From JAMXLO01 sp036265005 (GTDB lineage Bacteria; Pseudomonadota; Alphaproteobacteria; Acetobacterales; Acetobacteraceae): 64,000 nt of DNA. Shown one piece after another: positions 40,847 through 49,310 of this stretch. Below the pieces are notes generated by a model that saw only the letters and a program-made list of their open reading frames with translations, was not told where the DNA came from and made no database searches. The position numbers and the translations under genes are program-made. Where the stretch lies: assembly GCA_036265005.1 (NCBI GenBank), contig DATAPW010000162.1:7599-71598 (forward strand), read 5' to 3'. Each line of letters opens with the position of its first letter. The first letter of the stretch is position 1.

Positions 40847-42466
40847 TCAGCCGTTCGGCTCCTTGTCCAGCCAGATGTCGGACAGGTCCTGATTTATATA
40901 ATGGGACGGACCGATCTTCCATCCATGCACGTAGGACCGTTCGGGAATCATGCGGTTCCACCACAGCATCGGGAACTCGCGCGCCTCGGTATCGATGATC
41001 CGGGTCTCGTACTGCCGCATCAGTTCCCGCTGCCTGGTGAAATCCGTCTCGCGCAGCATCTTGTTGTAGATATCGACCTCTTCCGGATCGCTGTAGCCGC
41101 CATAGTTTGGCCCGAACACGTCGTGCGGCAGGTATTTCTGGGTGTCCAGCACCGGGTTCACGACGCTGTTGCAGTTGGCCTCGACGACAACGTCGAAATC
41201 GCCGCTGCGCATCGCCTGGAACCACGGGCCGGTCGGCACCACCCGCTGCGTGGCAATGACGCCGATCTTGCTCCACTGGTCGACCAGCCAGGTGCCGACG
41301 TATTTATAGGGCTGATCGACGTTGCGGTTGAGCAGTTCGATGTGCAGCCCCTCATTGCCCGACTCCTTCAGCAGGCGCCGCGCCTCGGCGCGCGACTTCT
41401 CGATGTCGGGCCAGAACCCGGCCAACTTCTGCAGTTCCTCCTTGGTCGCGGCCAGCGGCGAGCCCGGAAACACGATGCCGCCGACAGTATGGACGTTGGC
41501 GATCTTCGACAAAGCCGGCGCCCCGTTCCATTGGTCCACCGCAAGCAGCAGCGCCTTGCGCACGCGCACATCGTCGAACGGCTTGCGTCGCTCGTTCGGC
41601 GTGATCAGGTTGCCGCAGTTCCAGTCGCTGGTCTGTATCTTCACCTTATCGCCGAGTTCACGCTGGAGGTCGTTGATCGCGGCCGGTGGCAGGCCGCGGA
41701 ATTCCATTTCCGCGCGGCCGGAGCGGATCGCCTCCACCCGCACCACCTGTTTGTCGGCGAAGATGCCGACGAAGCCGTCGAGATAGGGCATTCCCTTGTG
41801 GTAGTAGTCGGGATTGCGTTCGCCCTTGATCGACTGGCCGATGTCGTAGCTGACGAACCTGAATGGGCCGGACCCCATGACGTGCTGTTCGAACCAGTGC
41901 GGATCCTTGTCGAGGATGGCCTTCGGGTAGATGAACCCATACGGATCGGCAAGCGATGGCAGGAAAATACTGGTGGCGTATTTCAGACGGAACACCACGG
42001 TGGTCGGATCCGGCGCCTCGACTGAGTCCACCACCGAGTACCAGCTCTGCCGTGCACTCAGCACCCCCGGCTTTGGAAAGATGATCTCGTGCCAGCTTGC
42101 CGCCACGTCCGCGGCGGTCAGTGGTGAACCGTCGTGGAATTTGACGCCTGTGCGGATCTTGAAAGTGTAGGTCTTGCCGTCGTCCGTGGGAGGTGGGATC
42201 GAGGTGCACAGATCGCAGACGAACTGCGTGGTATCGGCCGGGTTCTCCGGATTGACCCGCATCAGCACGCTGTAGAACGGCGCCACCGCATGCATGGTGG
42301 CGTAGGTTCCCTCGCGGTGACCATCCAAACTCGGCGGGGCATCCGCCGGAATCATGTAGGTCAGGGTGCCGCCGTGTTTCGGCGTCGCCTCCCGCGTGTC
42401 GGCTGCCATCGCCAGTCCGGATGCGAAAACCGCACCGAACAGGGCAGTGAACAGGGCTGATCGCAT
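40847..42466 (-). CDS. ABC substrate-binding protein, family 5 (tandem paralogue 1)
   Basis: 539 aa. Sec leader (ALFTALFGAVFASGLAMA), mature part beginning KHGGTLTYMIPADAPPSLDGH. Shared with the two neighbours: FYSVLMRVNPENP, the Cys-containing FVCDLCTSIPPPTDDGKTYTF, the KFHDGSPLTAADVAASW block, SGPFRFVSYDIGQSIKGERN, and the SDWNCGNLITPNERRKPFDDVRVRKAL stretch (quoted in parts). It ends NQDLSDIWLDKEPNG. RBS GGGAGG sits before ATG 42466. Closest to the permease genes. Three such paralogues in a row suggest differing specificity within one chemical class. Confidence 0.95.
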   Translation of the reverse strand: MRSALFTALFGAVFASGLAMAADTREATPKHGGTLTYMIPADAPPSLDGHREGTYATMHAVAPFYSVLMRVNPENPADTTQFVCDLCTSIPPPTDDGKTYTFKIRTGVKFHDGSPLTAADVAASWHEIIFPKPGVLSARQSWYSVVDSVEAPDPTTVVFRLKYATSIFLPSLADPYGFIYPKAILDKDPHWFEQHVMGSGPFRFVSYDIGQSIKGERNPDYYHKGMPYLDGFVGIFADKQVVRVEAIRSGRAEMEFRGLPPAAINDLQRELGDKVKIQTSDWNCGNLITPNERRKPFDDVRVRKALLLAVDQWNGAPALSKIANVHTVGGIVFPGSPLAATKEELQKLAGFWPDIEKSRAEARRLLKESGNEGLHIELLNRNVDQPYKYVGTWLVDQWSKIGVIATQRVVPTGPWFQAMRSGDFDVVVEANCNSVVNPVLDTQKYLPHDVFGPNYGGYSDPEEVDIYNKMLRETDFTRQRELMRQYETRIIDTEAREFPMLWWNRMIPERSYVHGWKIGPSHYINQDLSDIWLDKEPNG

Positions 42467-42559
42467 CTTGCTGCCTCCCTTGGCGTGTGTTTTTCGGCTC
42501 GACTGTCTCCATCGCTATTGGCCATGCCCGCACGTCTTGCCGGCGCCGGCAGGTTTACC

Positions 42560-44158
42560 TCACTTATCCAGCCACACAGTTGCCAGATCCTGGTTGACGA
42601 AGTGGCTGGTGCTGATCTTCCAGCCTTTCACGTAGGCCTGATATGGCACGATCCGGTACCACCAGGTAACCACGAACGCATGGGCCTGGGTGTCCAGCGC
42701 ATATTTCTCGAACTCGCGCATCAGAGCGCGCTGTTTGGGAAAATCGGTTTCGTGGATCATCTGCTGATACAGGTCGATCTCGTGCTGGTCGTCGTAGTTG
42801 CCGTAGTTCTCGGTGTACACCGAGTGCGGCAGGACCTTGCCGACATCGAGCAGCGGGTTCACCACGCCCTGGCAGTTCGCTTCCAGCACCACCGAGAAAC
42901 TGCCGCTGCGCATCGCATCGTACCAGGGACCCGTGGGCACCACCTTCTGCGTCACATGCAGGCCGATCTTGCTCCACTCGTCGATGATCCAGGTACCGAC
43001 ATAGCCGTACGGCTGGAAGATATTGCGGTTCAGCAGTTCGAAGGTCAGCCCTTCGGCGCCCGCCTCCTTCAGCAGCCGTTTGGCCTCGGCGCGCGACTTC
43101 TCGATGTCGGGCCAGTAGCCGGCAAGCTGCTGCAGCTCATCCTTGGTCGCCGCCAGTGGCGAGCCGGGGAACACCAGGCCCCCGACCGTCCGCACGTTGG
43201 CGACCTTGGACAGCCCCGTGGCGCCATGCCACTGATCGATCGCCAGGATCAGCGCACGCCGCACCCGCACATCGTCGAACGGCTTCCTGGTGTGGTTGAT
43301 CGTGATCATGTTGCCGCAGTTCCAGTCGCTGGTCTGCACGGCGAGCTTGTCGCCGAGAGCCTTTTCGAGCTGTTCCTCCGCCGAGGGCGGCAGCCCGCGG
43401 AACTCGATCTGCCCACGATCGGAGCGGATCGCATCGACGCGCACGTTTTCCTTCGCGGCATAGATGCCGACGAAGCCATCCAGGTACGGCAGGCCCTTCA
43501 TATAGTAGTCCGGATTGCGCACGCCCTTGATCGACTGGCCGACTTCGTAGCCGCCAAATTTGAATGGTCCGCTGCCCAGGATGTTCTTCTCGTACCAGTG
43601 CGGGTCCTTCTCCAGGATCTCCTTCTTGTAGATCCAGGTATAAGGATCGGCGATCGCCGGCAGGAATGCGCCGGTGGCGAACTTCAAATGGAACACCACG
43701 GTCGCAGGGTCGGTCGCCTCGACCGTATCGACCATGATATAGTAGCTCTCGCGCGCGCTGGTCACGCCGGCGGGCGGATGTACGATCGCCTGCCAGCTCG
43801 CCGCCACATCGGCCGCGGTAAGCGGCGTGCCGTCGTGCCACTTCACGCCGTCGCGAATCCTGAACGTGTAGGTCTTGCCGTCATCGGTCGGCTGCGGCAT
43901 CTCGGTGCACAGATCGCAGACGAAATCGGTGGTTGATGACGGGTTGTCAGGATTGACCCGGATCAGCACGCTGTAGAACGGCGCCGCCGAATGCACCGTG
44001 GCGAACGTGGTCTCCCGATGGCCGTCGAAACTCGGCGGCGCATCGGCTGGAATCAGATAGGTCAGCGTGCCGCCGTGCTTCGGCGTCTCCGCCGCAGCAG
44101 CGGGCAGCACTGTCACCAGCATCGCGCCGATACAGGCTGCCCCATAGCGTGATCGCAT
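42560..44158 (-). CDS. ABC substrate-binding protein, family 5 (tandem paralogue 2)
   Basis: 532 aa from ATG 44158 (GGAGA upstream; an ATG three codons before is also possible). Leader GAACIGAMLVTVLPAAAA, then KHGGTLTYLIPADAPPSFDGH. Same ordered blocks as the paralogues: FVCDLCTEMPQPTDDGKTY, VKWHDGTPLTAADVAASWQ, SGPFKFGGYEVGQSIKG, DWNCGNMITINHTRKPFDDV, and the end NQDLATVWLDK. The conserved CDLC and WNCGN cysteines may pair. It replaces several charged residues relative to paralogue 1 (for example REY to YEV changes near 200), consistent with a shifted ligand. Spacing to the next paralogue is 93 bp. Confidence 0.95.
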   Translation of the reverse strand: MRSRYGAACIGAMLVTVLPAAAAETPKHGGTLTYLIPADAPPSFDGHRETTFATVHSAAPFYSVLIRVNPDNPSSTTDFVCDLCTEMPQPTDDGKTYTFRIRDGVKWHDGTPLTAADVAASWQAIVHPPAGVTSARESYYIMVDTVEATDPATVVFHLKFATGAFLPAIADPYTWIYKKEILEKDPHWYEKNILGSGPFKFGGYEVGQSIKGVRNPDYYMKGLPYLDGFVGIYAAKENVRVDAIRSDRGQIEFRGLPPSAEEQLEKALGDKLAVQTSDWNCGNMITINHTRKPFDDVRVRRALILAIDQWHGATGLSKVANVRTVGGLVFPGSPLAATKDELQQLAGYWPDIEKSRAEAKRLLKEAGAEGLTFELLNRNIFQPYGYVGTWIIDEWSKIGLHVTQKVVPTGPWYDAMRSGSFSVVLEANCQGVVNPLLDVGKVLPHSVYTENYGNYDDQHEIDLYQQMIHETDFPKQRALMREFEKYALDTQAHAFVVTWWYRIVPYQAYVKGWKISTSHFVNQDLATVWLDK

Positions 44159-44191
44159 CCTTGTCATTCTCCCGTCGCGCCGGTGCGGCGC

Positions 44192-45784
44192 CTATTCGTC
44201 CAGCCAGATGGTCGCCAGGTCCTGATTGACGTAGTGGCTCGGGCTGATCTTCCAGCCCTTCACATAGGACCGGTAGGGCACGATGCGGCTCCACCACGGC
44301 ATCATGTACATATGCGCCTGGGTGTCGAGCACGTAGGTCTCGAACTCACGCATCTCCGCACGCTGCTTGGTGAAGTCGGTTTCGTGCAGCATCGCCTGGT
44401 ACAAGTCGATGTCTTTCTGGTCCTCGTAGTTGCCGTAGTTCTCGGTATAGACCGAATGTGGCAGGAATTTTCCCACGTCCATCGTCGGATTCACCAGGCC
44501 CTGGCAGTTGAAATCCACCGTGACGTCAAACGCGTTGTTGCGCAGGGCGTCGAAGAATGGCCCGGTCGGCAGCACCTTCTGCGTCGCGTGTACGCCGATC
44601 TTGCTCCATTCGTCGATCACCCAGGTGGCGATGTATTTGTAAGGTTGATCGACGTTGCGGTTCAGCAGCTCGAACTTCAGGTTTTCCGCGCCGGCCTCCT
44701 TCAGCAGGCGTCGCGCCTCGGCGCGCGACTTCTCGATATCGGGCCAGTAGCCGGCGATTTTCTGCAACTCGTCCTTGGTGGCTGCCAGCGGCGAGCCGGG
44801 AAACACCACCCCGCCCACCGTGCGTACATTGGCGATCTTCGACAGCGCCTCGGCGCCGTGCCACTGGTCTATCGCCAGGATCAGCGCCCGGCGCACCCGC
44901 ACATCGTCGAACGGCTTCCTCTGGTGGTTCGGCGTGATCATGTTCACGCAGTTCCAGTCGCCGGTCTGCACGGCGATCTTGTCGCCCAGTTCCTTCACCA
45001 GCTGATCGCGTGCCGACGGTGGCAGGCCACGGAATTCCATCGCTGCGCGGTCGCCGCGGATTGCATCGATGCGCACCGACTGTTTGTCGGCGAAGATGCC
45101 GACGAAGCCGTCCAGGTAGGGCAGGCCCTTGTGGTAGTAGTCCGGGTTGCGCGCACCTTTGATCGACTGGCCGATCTGGTAATCGACAAACTTGAACGGC
45201 CCGCTGCCCATGATGTTCTTCTCATACCAATGCGGGTCGCGGTCGAGGATTTCCTTCTTGTAGATCCACGCGAAAGGATCGGCCAAGGCCGGCAGGAACG
45301 CACTGGTGGCAAACTTCAAATGAAACACCACGGTGGACACGTCGGGTGCCTCCACCTTGTCCACCATGATGAAGTAGCTTTCGCGGGCACTGGAGACACC
45401 AGGCCGAGGATGCACGATCTCCTGCCAGCTTGCCGCCACATCCGCCGCGGTGAGCGGCGAACCATCATGCCACTTCACGCCGTCGCGGATCTTGAACGTC
45501 CAGGTCTTGCCGTCGTCGGTCGGCGTCGGCATCTCGGTGCACAGGTCGCACACGAAGTCGTCCGGCGACGATGGGTTCATCGGATTGATGCGGATCAGCA
45601 CGCTGTAGAATGGTGCGGCGGCGTGCACCGTGGCGTAGGTGGTCTCGCGGTGACCGTCGAGTGTCGGCGGCGCGTCGGCCGGGATCATGTAGGTGAGCGT
45701 ACCGCCACGCTTCGGCGCCTCGTCCGCGACGGCCGGCACGGCGAGTGCGGTTCCCACGATTAACGCCACGAAGGCAGATCGCAT
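44192..45784 (-). CDS. ABC substrate-binding protein, family 5 (tandem paralogue 3)
   Basis: 530 aa from ATG 45784 (GGGAAG upstream; the frame is open to 45838). Leader FVALIVGTALAVPAVA, then KRGGTLTYMIPADAPPTLDGH. Closest in sequence to paralogue 2: FVCDLCTEMPTPTDDGKTW, VKWHDGSPLTAADVAASWQ, SGPFKFVDYQIGQSIKG, DWNCVNMITPNHQRKPFDDV and the end NQDLATIWLDE. One visible difference is WNCVN where the other two have WNCGN. First binding protein of the operon, immediately behind the palindrome at 45816-45894. Confidence 0.95.
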   Translation of the reverse strand: MRSAFVALIVGTALAVPAVADEAPKRGGTLTYMIPADAPPTLDGHRETTYATVHAAAPFYSVLIRINPMNPSSPDDFVCDLCTEMPTPTDDGKTWTFKIRDGVKWHDGSPLTAADVAASWQEIVHPRPGVSSARESYFIMVDKVEAPDVSTVVFHLKFATSAFLPALADPFAWIYKKEILDRDPHWYEKNIMGSGPFKFVDYQIGQSIKGARNPDYYHKGLPYLDGFVGIFADKQSVRIDAIRGDRAAMEFRGLPPSARDQLVKELGDKIAVQTGDWNCVNMITPNHQRKPFDDVRVRRALILAIDQWHGAEALSKIANVRTVGGVVFPGSPLAATKDELQKIAGYWPDIEKSRAEARRLLKEAGAENLKFELLNRNVDQPYKYIATWVIDEWSKIGVHATQKVLPTGPFFDALRNNAFDVTVDFNCQGLVNPTMDVGKFLPHSVYTENYGNYEDQKDIDLYQAMLHETDFTKQRAEMREFETYVLDTQAHMYMMPWWSRIVPYRSYVKGWKISPSHYVNQDLATIWLDE

Positions 45785-45815
45785 CGTTCGTTTCTTCCCA
45801 TTGGTCGCGTTCGTC

Positions 45816-45894
45816 GTGACGGGTTTCGCTGCGCTCAACCCGTCCTACAGGTCTGCGGCATCGTAGGAGCGGTTCAGCGCAGCAGACCCATCAC
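45816..45894. repeat. Intercistronic palindrome between dppF-like ATPase and substrate-binding genes
   Basis: Left arm GTGACGGGTTTCGCTGCGCT (from 45816) and the complement of the right arm ending 45894 (AGCGCAGCAGACCCATCAC) form a long imperfect hairpin, with TCCTAC/GTAGGA inner arms. Related to the repeat at 24033. In the transcript it would fold just upstream of paralogue 3, where it could protect or separate the abundant binding-protein message from the ATPase message. Confidence 0.8.
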
Positions 45895-45902
45895 CACCGC
45901 CA

Positions 45903-46901
45903 TCACCCCGCCTGGCTGCACGCCACGAAATGGCCGGGCCTCAATTCCCGCAGCTCCGGCCGGTCCTGTTTGCAACTGTCCACCGCGATACCACACCGGG
46001 GATGGAACACACAGCCTGATGGCGGATTGATCGGGCTCGGCACTTCGCCCTGCACCGGACGGAATGTGCGGTGCATCTCCACGCTGGGATCCGGCACCGG
46101 CACCGCGGCCAGCAGCGCCTGGGTATACGGATGCAGCGGATTACCGAACAACTCGTCGCTGTCCGCCAGCTCCACGATGCGCCCAAGATACATCACCGCC
46201 ACGCGCTGGCACAGATGCCGCACCACCGACAGGTCGTGCGCAATGAACAGGTAGGTCAGGCCAAAGCGCTCGCGCAGATCCTCCAGCAGGTTCACCACCT
46301 GCGCCTGGATCGATACGTCCAGCGCCGACACCGCCTCGTCGCAGACAATGAACTCGGGGTCCAGCGCCAGCGCCCGCGCGATCCCGACTCGCTGCCGCTG
46401 CCCGCCGGACATCTCATGGGGGTAGCGATCGGCGAAACGCTGGTTGAGCCCGCAGATCGACAGCAGTTCGCGCACGCGCGCCGCCCGCTTCGTCGCGTCT
46501 GGCTCGATGCCGTGCACCTTCATCGGCTCGTTGAGGATGTCGCCGACCTTCATGCGCGGATTCAGCGAGCTGTACGGGTCCTGGAAGATCACCTGGATGC
46601 GGCGGCGCAGCGCCAGCAGTTCCTTGCGCTGCATCTTGGCGATATCGACGCCGTCGTAGAGGATTTCCCCTGCGGTCGGACGTTCCAGCCGCAGGATGCA
46701 GCGGCCGGTCGTGGTCTTGCCGCAGCCACTCTCGCCGACCAGCCCGAGCGTCTCGCCGCGGCGCACGCTGAAGTCGATGCCATCGACCGCCTTCACCTCG
46801 CCGACCAGCTTGCGCGTCACCATGCCCTCGGTGATCGGGAAGTGCATGCGCAGCCCCTTCACCTCGAGCAGTGGCCGCGCCGGATCCGCCATCATGTGCA
46901 T
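45903..46901 (-). CDS. dppF: ABC transporter ATP-binding protein (DppF/OppF type)
   Basis: 332 aa. Walker A GESGCGKTT, Q-loop FQDPYSSLNPR, signature MSGGQRQR, Walker B FIVCDEAVSALD, switch His in FIAHDLSV. The C-terminal oligopeptide-transporter extension has a Cys-rich end (GCVFHPRCGIAVDSC), as in DppF/OppF where it may carry an iron-sulfur cluster. The start overlaps the end of the DppD-like gene by 10 bp. With DppD, DppB and DppC it makes a complete importer. ATG 46901 or the next two ATGs. Confidence 0.95.
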   Translation of the reverse strand: MHMMADPARPLLEVKGLRMHFPITEGMVTRKLVGEVKAVDGIDFSVRRGETLGLVGESGCGKTTTGRCILRLERPTAGEILYDGVDIAKMQRKELLALRRRIQVIFQDPYSSLNPRMKVGDILNEPMKVHGIEPDATKRAARVRELLSICGLNQRFADRYPHEMSGGQRQRVGIARALALDPEFIVCDEAVSALDVSIQAQVVNLLEDLRERFGLTYLFIAHDLSVVRHLCQRVAVMYLGRIVELADSDELFGNPLHPYTQALLAAVPVPDPSVEMHRTFRPVQGEVPSPINPPSGCVFHPRCGIAVDSCKQDRPELRELRPGHFVACSQAG

Positions 46902-47899
46902 GCCGGCGCTCCAGCCTCGCGCCCGACCACATGGCTCTGGAAGCAGGCGGCCAGGTGCCCGGCAACGCCGGCCTGTTCCAGTGGTGGTTTGGCGGCGGCA
47001 CAGGCCTCCACCGCGAAACGGCAGCGCGGGCGAAACGCGCAGCCGGCGTCGAGGCGCGTCAAATCCGGTGGCTGGCCTTCTACCGGATCGAGCCTTTCCT
47101 GGCGCGGACGATCGAGCCGCGGCACGGAACGCAGCAATGCCATCGTGTAGGGGTGGCGAGGGTTATGATAAACATCAGCTGCCGCTCCGCTCTCCACCAG
47201 GCGCCCGGCGTACATCACGTTCACCCGGTTGGCATAGCGCGCTACCACGCCGAGGTTATGCGTGATGATGATCAATGCGACGTTCAGCCGGCGCGTCAGT
47301 TCCTTCATCAGTTCGAGGATCTGCGCCTGGATGGTGACGTCCAGTGCGGTGGTCGGTTCATCGGCGATGATCAACTTGGGATCGCACGCCAGCGCGATCG
47401 CGATCATGATGCGCTGCCGCATCCCGCCGGAAAGCTGATGCGGATACTGCTTCAGCCGGCGTTGCGCATCGGCTATGCCGACGAGGCCGAGTAGCTCGAC
47501 CGCCCGCCGCTGCGCCGCCGTCCGGTCCATGCCGCGGTGCTGCTCGACGGTTTCGGTGATCTGGCGGCCGATCGTCAGTACCGGGTTCAGCGATGTCATC
47601 GGCTCCTGGAACACCATTCCAATCTCACCGCCGCGTACTTCGCGCATCTCTGCATCCGAGAGTTGCAGGAGATCGCGGCCGCCGAACAGAATCTCACCGC
47701 CTGTGATGCGTCCGGGCGGGTCGGGGATCAGGCGCAGCACGGACAGTGCGCTGACCGACTTGCCGGATCCGCTTTCGCCGACGATGGCCACCGTTTCGCC
47801 CGGATCGACAGTATAGGAGATGCCGTCGACAGCGCGCACGATTCCTGCACCGGTGCGGAATTCCGTGTGCAGCTTCTTCACTTCCAGGAGTGGTGGCAA
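46892..47899 (-). CDS. dppD: ABC transporter ATP-binding protein (DppD/OppD type)
   Basis: 335 aa. Walker A GESGSGKSV, Q-loop FQEPMTSLNP, signature LSGGMRQR, Walker B LIIADEPTTALD, switch His in IITHNLGV. C-terminal Cys-rich segment GCAFRPRCRFAVEAC of the oligopeptide/dipeptide family. Probably the first gene of the eight-gene import operon (dppD, dppF, three SBPs, dppB, dppC order on the minus strand). ATG 47899 with GGAAG nearby. Confidence 0.95.
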   Translation of the reverse strand: MPPLLEVKKLHTEFRTGAGIVRAVDGISYTVDPGETVAIVGESGSGKSVSALSVLRLIPDPPGRITGGEILFGGRDLLQLSDAEMREVRGGEIGMVFQEPMTSLNPVLTIGRQITETVEQHRGMDRTAAQRRAVELLGLVGIADAQRRLKQYPHQLSGGMRQRIMIAIALACDPKLIIADEPTTALDVTIQAQILELMKELTRRLNVALIIITHNLGVVARYANRVNVMYAGRLVESGAAADVYHNPRHPYTMALLRSVPRLDRPRQERLDPVEGQPPDLTRLDAGCAFRPRCRFAVEACAAAKPPLEQAGVAGHLAACFQSHVVGREAGAPACT

Positions 47900-48053
47900 T
47901 ACCCCTCCCCGACGCAGCCCCTGTGACGTGCGTTTGGTGTTTCTTTATCTTGGTCGAGCCGCCTTGGTACCGGCGGCGGCTGCCCAAGTCAACGACCAAC
48001 CTTTGGGGAAGGGGAGCCGGCGCATTGGCGCATGTCCCGTGCCATGCCTCCGA

Positions 48054-48362
48054 TCATTGCTGCGTGCGCCGCATGGCGCGAACGGCAGTCCCAGGCGCCG
48101 CCCCAGTTTGCCGCCTCAGTTCGCGGAACCGAATGACCTGCCAGGTCGGCGGATGGCCGCGGCGCAGACTGGTCGTCGCATTCCGGTCGAGTTTCTTGAC
48201 TCGCCGCGCGGCCCGCCACACCTCGGCCGATCGATAGTACGGATCATCGGCCAGTAACTGTTCTGCAGCCGACTCGGCTTGCATATCAGTGTCGCAGTTC
48301 AGTTCGTGAGCCTGAAGGATATGATCCTCAGCATCGAGAATGTAGCACCGATAGTTGACCAT
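48054..48362 (-). CDS. Small hypothetical protein
   Basis: 102 aa. The N-terminal half (YRCYILDAEDHILQAHELNC, then a helix rich in acidic residues) resembles small soluble proteins common in Acetobacteraceae and Rhizobiales that begin with Y-R-x-Y and end in a helical region; no function is known. The C-terminal half is Arg-rich. ATG 48362 without a strong ribosome site. Neighbouring intergenic sequence is AT-rich, suggesting a promoter upstream. Confidence 0.6.
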   Translation of the reverse strand: MVNYRCYILDAEDHILQAHELNCDTDMQAESAAEQLLADDPYYRSAEVWRAARRVKKLDRNATTSLRRGHPPTWQVIRFRELRRQTGAAPGTAVRAMRRTQQ

Positions 48363-48732
48363 GGAGTCCCCGTCGTGGTCGTAGCGCGTGTTTTAATAAT
48401 GTTAACAAGGTTTATCAAAATCTAGTGCGCATCGGGATTGCCGGCAACTGTTTCGGTTGGAAAAGTAAATATTCCAGAAGGCAATCAATCGCATATGACG
48501 GCGCCGCACCGCTTGCCGTCGCCACAGGTTCGGTTGCGTGTAAATAACTGGTGAAGTCAATCCGAAATGATCGCGCAGAGCCATTGCACTATTCGTGCAA
48601 CCTGGCAGGCCAGGTTTTATGCCAGACGCGAAATATCTACCCTCAATATTCACCACACTGTGACATGTATTGGCATGCATCCAAACGAAGTCGTCAGGGG
48701 TTTTGTTCTCTACTAATCAGAAAGGAATTGCC
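48363..48732. other. AT-rich intergenic region upstream of the entericidin gene
   Basis: 370 bp, lower GC than its surroundings (for example TTTTAATAATGTTAACAAGG near 48390). Likely promoters for the divergent genes at both ends. No hairpin or operator could be identified; a minus-strand ORF of 92 codons in it has no family features. Confidence 0.5.
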
Positions 48733-48894
48733 ATGCAGAGGAAGCTCGCCGTCATCCTGACGTTGCTCGCGCTCGCGGGAACGGCGCCACTGCTGACCGC
48801 GTGCTACACGACCGCCGGTGCAGGCCAGGACCTTCAGGCGGCCGGCCACGGCCTCGAGCGGTCGGCAGACAGGAACACAACCTACCGGCCGTGA
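48733..48894 (+). CDS. Entericidin A/B-type lipoprotein
   Basis: 53 aa. A signal sequence (KLAVILTLLALAGTAPLLTA) ends in a lipobox (LLTAC, with T in place of the usual A/G), then the EcnA/B-like tail TTAGAGQDLQAAGHGLERSA. Small lipoproteins of this family are envelope-stress or growth-phase proteins. ATG 48733 has AAAGGAA upstream; the frame upstream is open but not typical. The CsbD gene follows 27 bp later, so they may be co-regulated. Confidence 0.9.
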   Translation: MQRKLAVILTLLALAGTAPLLTACYTTAGAGQDLQAAGHGLERSADRNTTYRP

Positions 48895-48921
48895 TCACCA
48901 ACCAACGTCAGGAGGCATGAC

Positions 48922-49119
48922 ATGGACGAAGATCGCGTGAAGGGTACCGCCAAGCAGGCGAAGGGCTCGGTGAAGGAGGCCTGGGGCAAGGTCACCGGCG
49001 ATGCCAAGACCGAAGCCGACGGCAAGGCCGACAAGGCAGAAGGCAAGGTGCAGAACGCAGTCGGCGGCGCCAAGGACGCCATGCGGGAAGCCAGGGACAA
49101 GGTGACCGGCAAGGAGTAA
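48922..49119 (+). CDS. CsbD family stress protein
   Basis: 65 aa, hydrophilic and rich in Lys/Ala/Gly/Asp. DEDRVKGTAKQAKGSVKEAW is the CsbD start signature; repeated K-x-x-GK-V segments follow. CsbD-like proteins are induced by general stress in many bacteria, with no defined biochemical role. ATG 48922 follows AGGAGG. Lies between entericidin and the DUF3309 gene in a three-gene run of small stress proteins. Confidence 0.94.
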   Translation: MDEDRVKGTAKQAKGSVKEAWGKVTGDAKTEADGKADKAEGKVQNAVGGAKDAMREARDKVTGKE

Positions 49120-49124
49120 CCGCG

Positions 49125-49277
49125 GTGCCCACAATCCTGCTGATCATTCTGATCATCCTGCTGCTCGGCGCCTTGCCGACCTGGCCGTACAGTTCCGGCT
49201 GGGGCTACTACCCGAGCGGCGGGCTCGGACTGGTCCTGTTGATCGTGGTAATTCTGCTGCTCGCCGGCAGAATATGA
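49125..49277 (+). CDS. DUF3309 small membrane protein
   Basis: 50 aa, too short for most ORF lists. GTG 49125 with AAGGAG inside the CsbD stop region. It reads PTILLIILIILLLGALPTWPYSSGWGYYP, then SGGLGLVLLIVVILLLAG: two membrane helices joined by a short Trp/Tyr/Pro loop, the DUF3309 pattern. The family is frequent next to CsbD and similar stress genes. It is probably translated from the same message as CsbD. Confidence 0.88.
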   Translation: MPTILLIILIILLLGALPTWPYSSGWGYYPSGGLGLVLLIVVILLLAGRI

Positions 49278-49281
49278 TCGG

Positions 49282-49310
49282 GGTGGCGGCCTGAAGCTCA
49301 GGCCGCCACC
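49282..49310. terminator. Bidirectional hairpin terminator between DUF3309 and prfC
   Basis: A perfect 13-bp stem GGTGGCGGCCTGA/TCAGGCCGCCACC with a 3-base loop, followed by CTTTTCC in the plus direction. The right arm encodes the last codons of prfC on the minus strand. Good candidate for terminating both converging units. Confidence 0.85.

Noticed and set aside
42485..45763. Two long plus-strand ORFs opposite binding-protein paralogues
   Set aside because: Similar His/Arg-rich frames appear opposite each paralogue because the coding strands are similar, not because they are genes.
42560..45784. Possibility that the binding-protein paralogues reflect an assembly duplication
   Set aside because: The copies differ at many positions and have distinct leaders and ends, so they are real diverged genes.
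48402..48680. 92-codon minus-strand ORF upstream of the entericidin gene
   Set aside because: No family features and in the probable promoter region.
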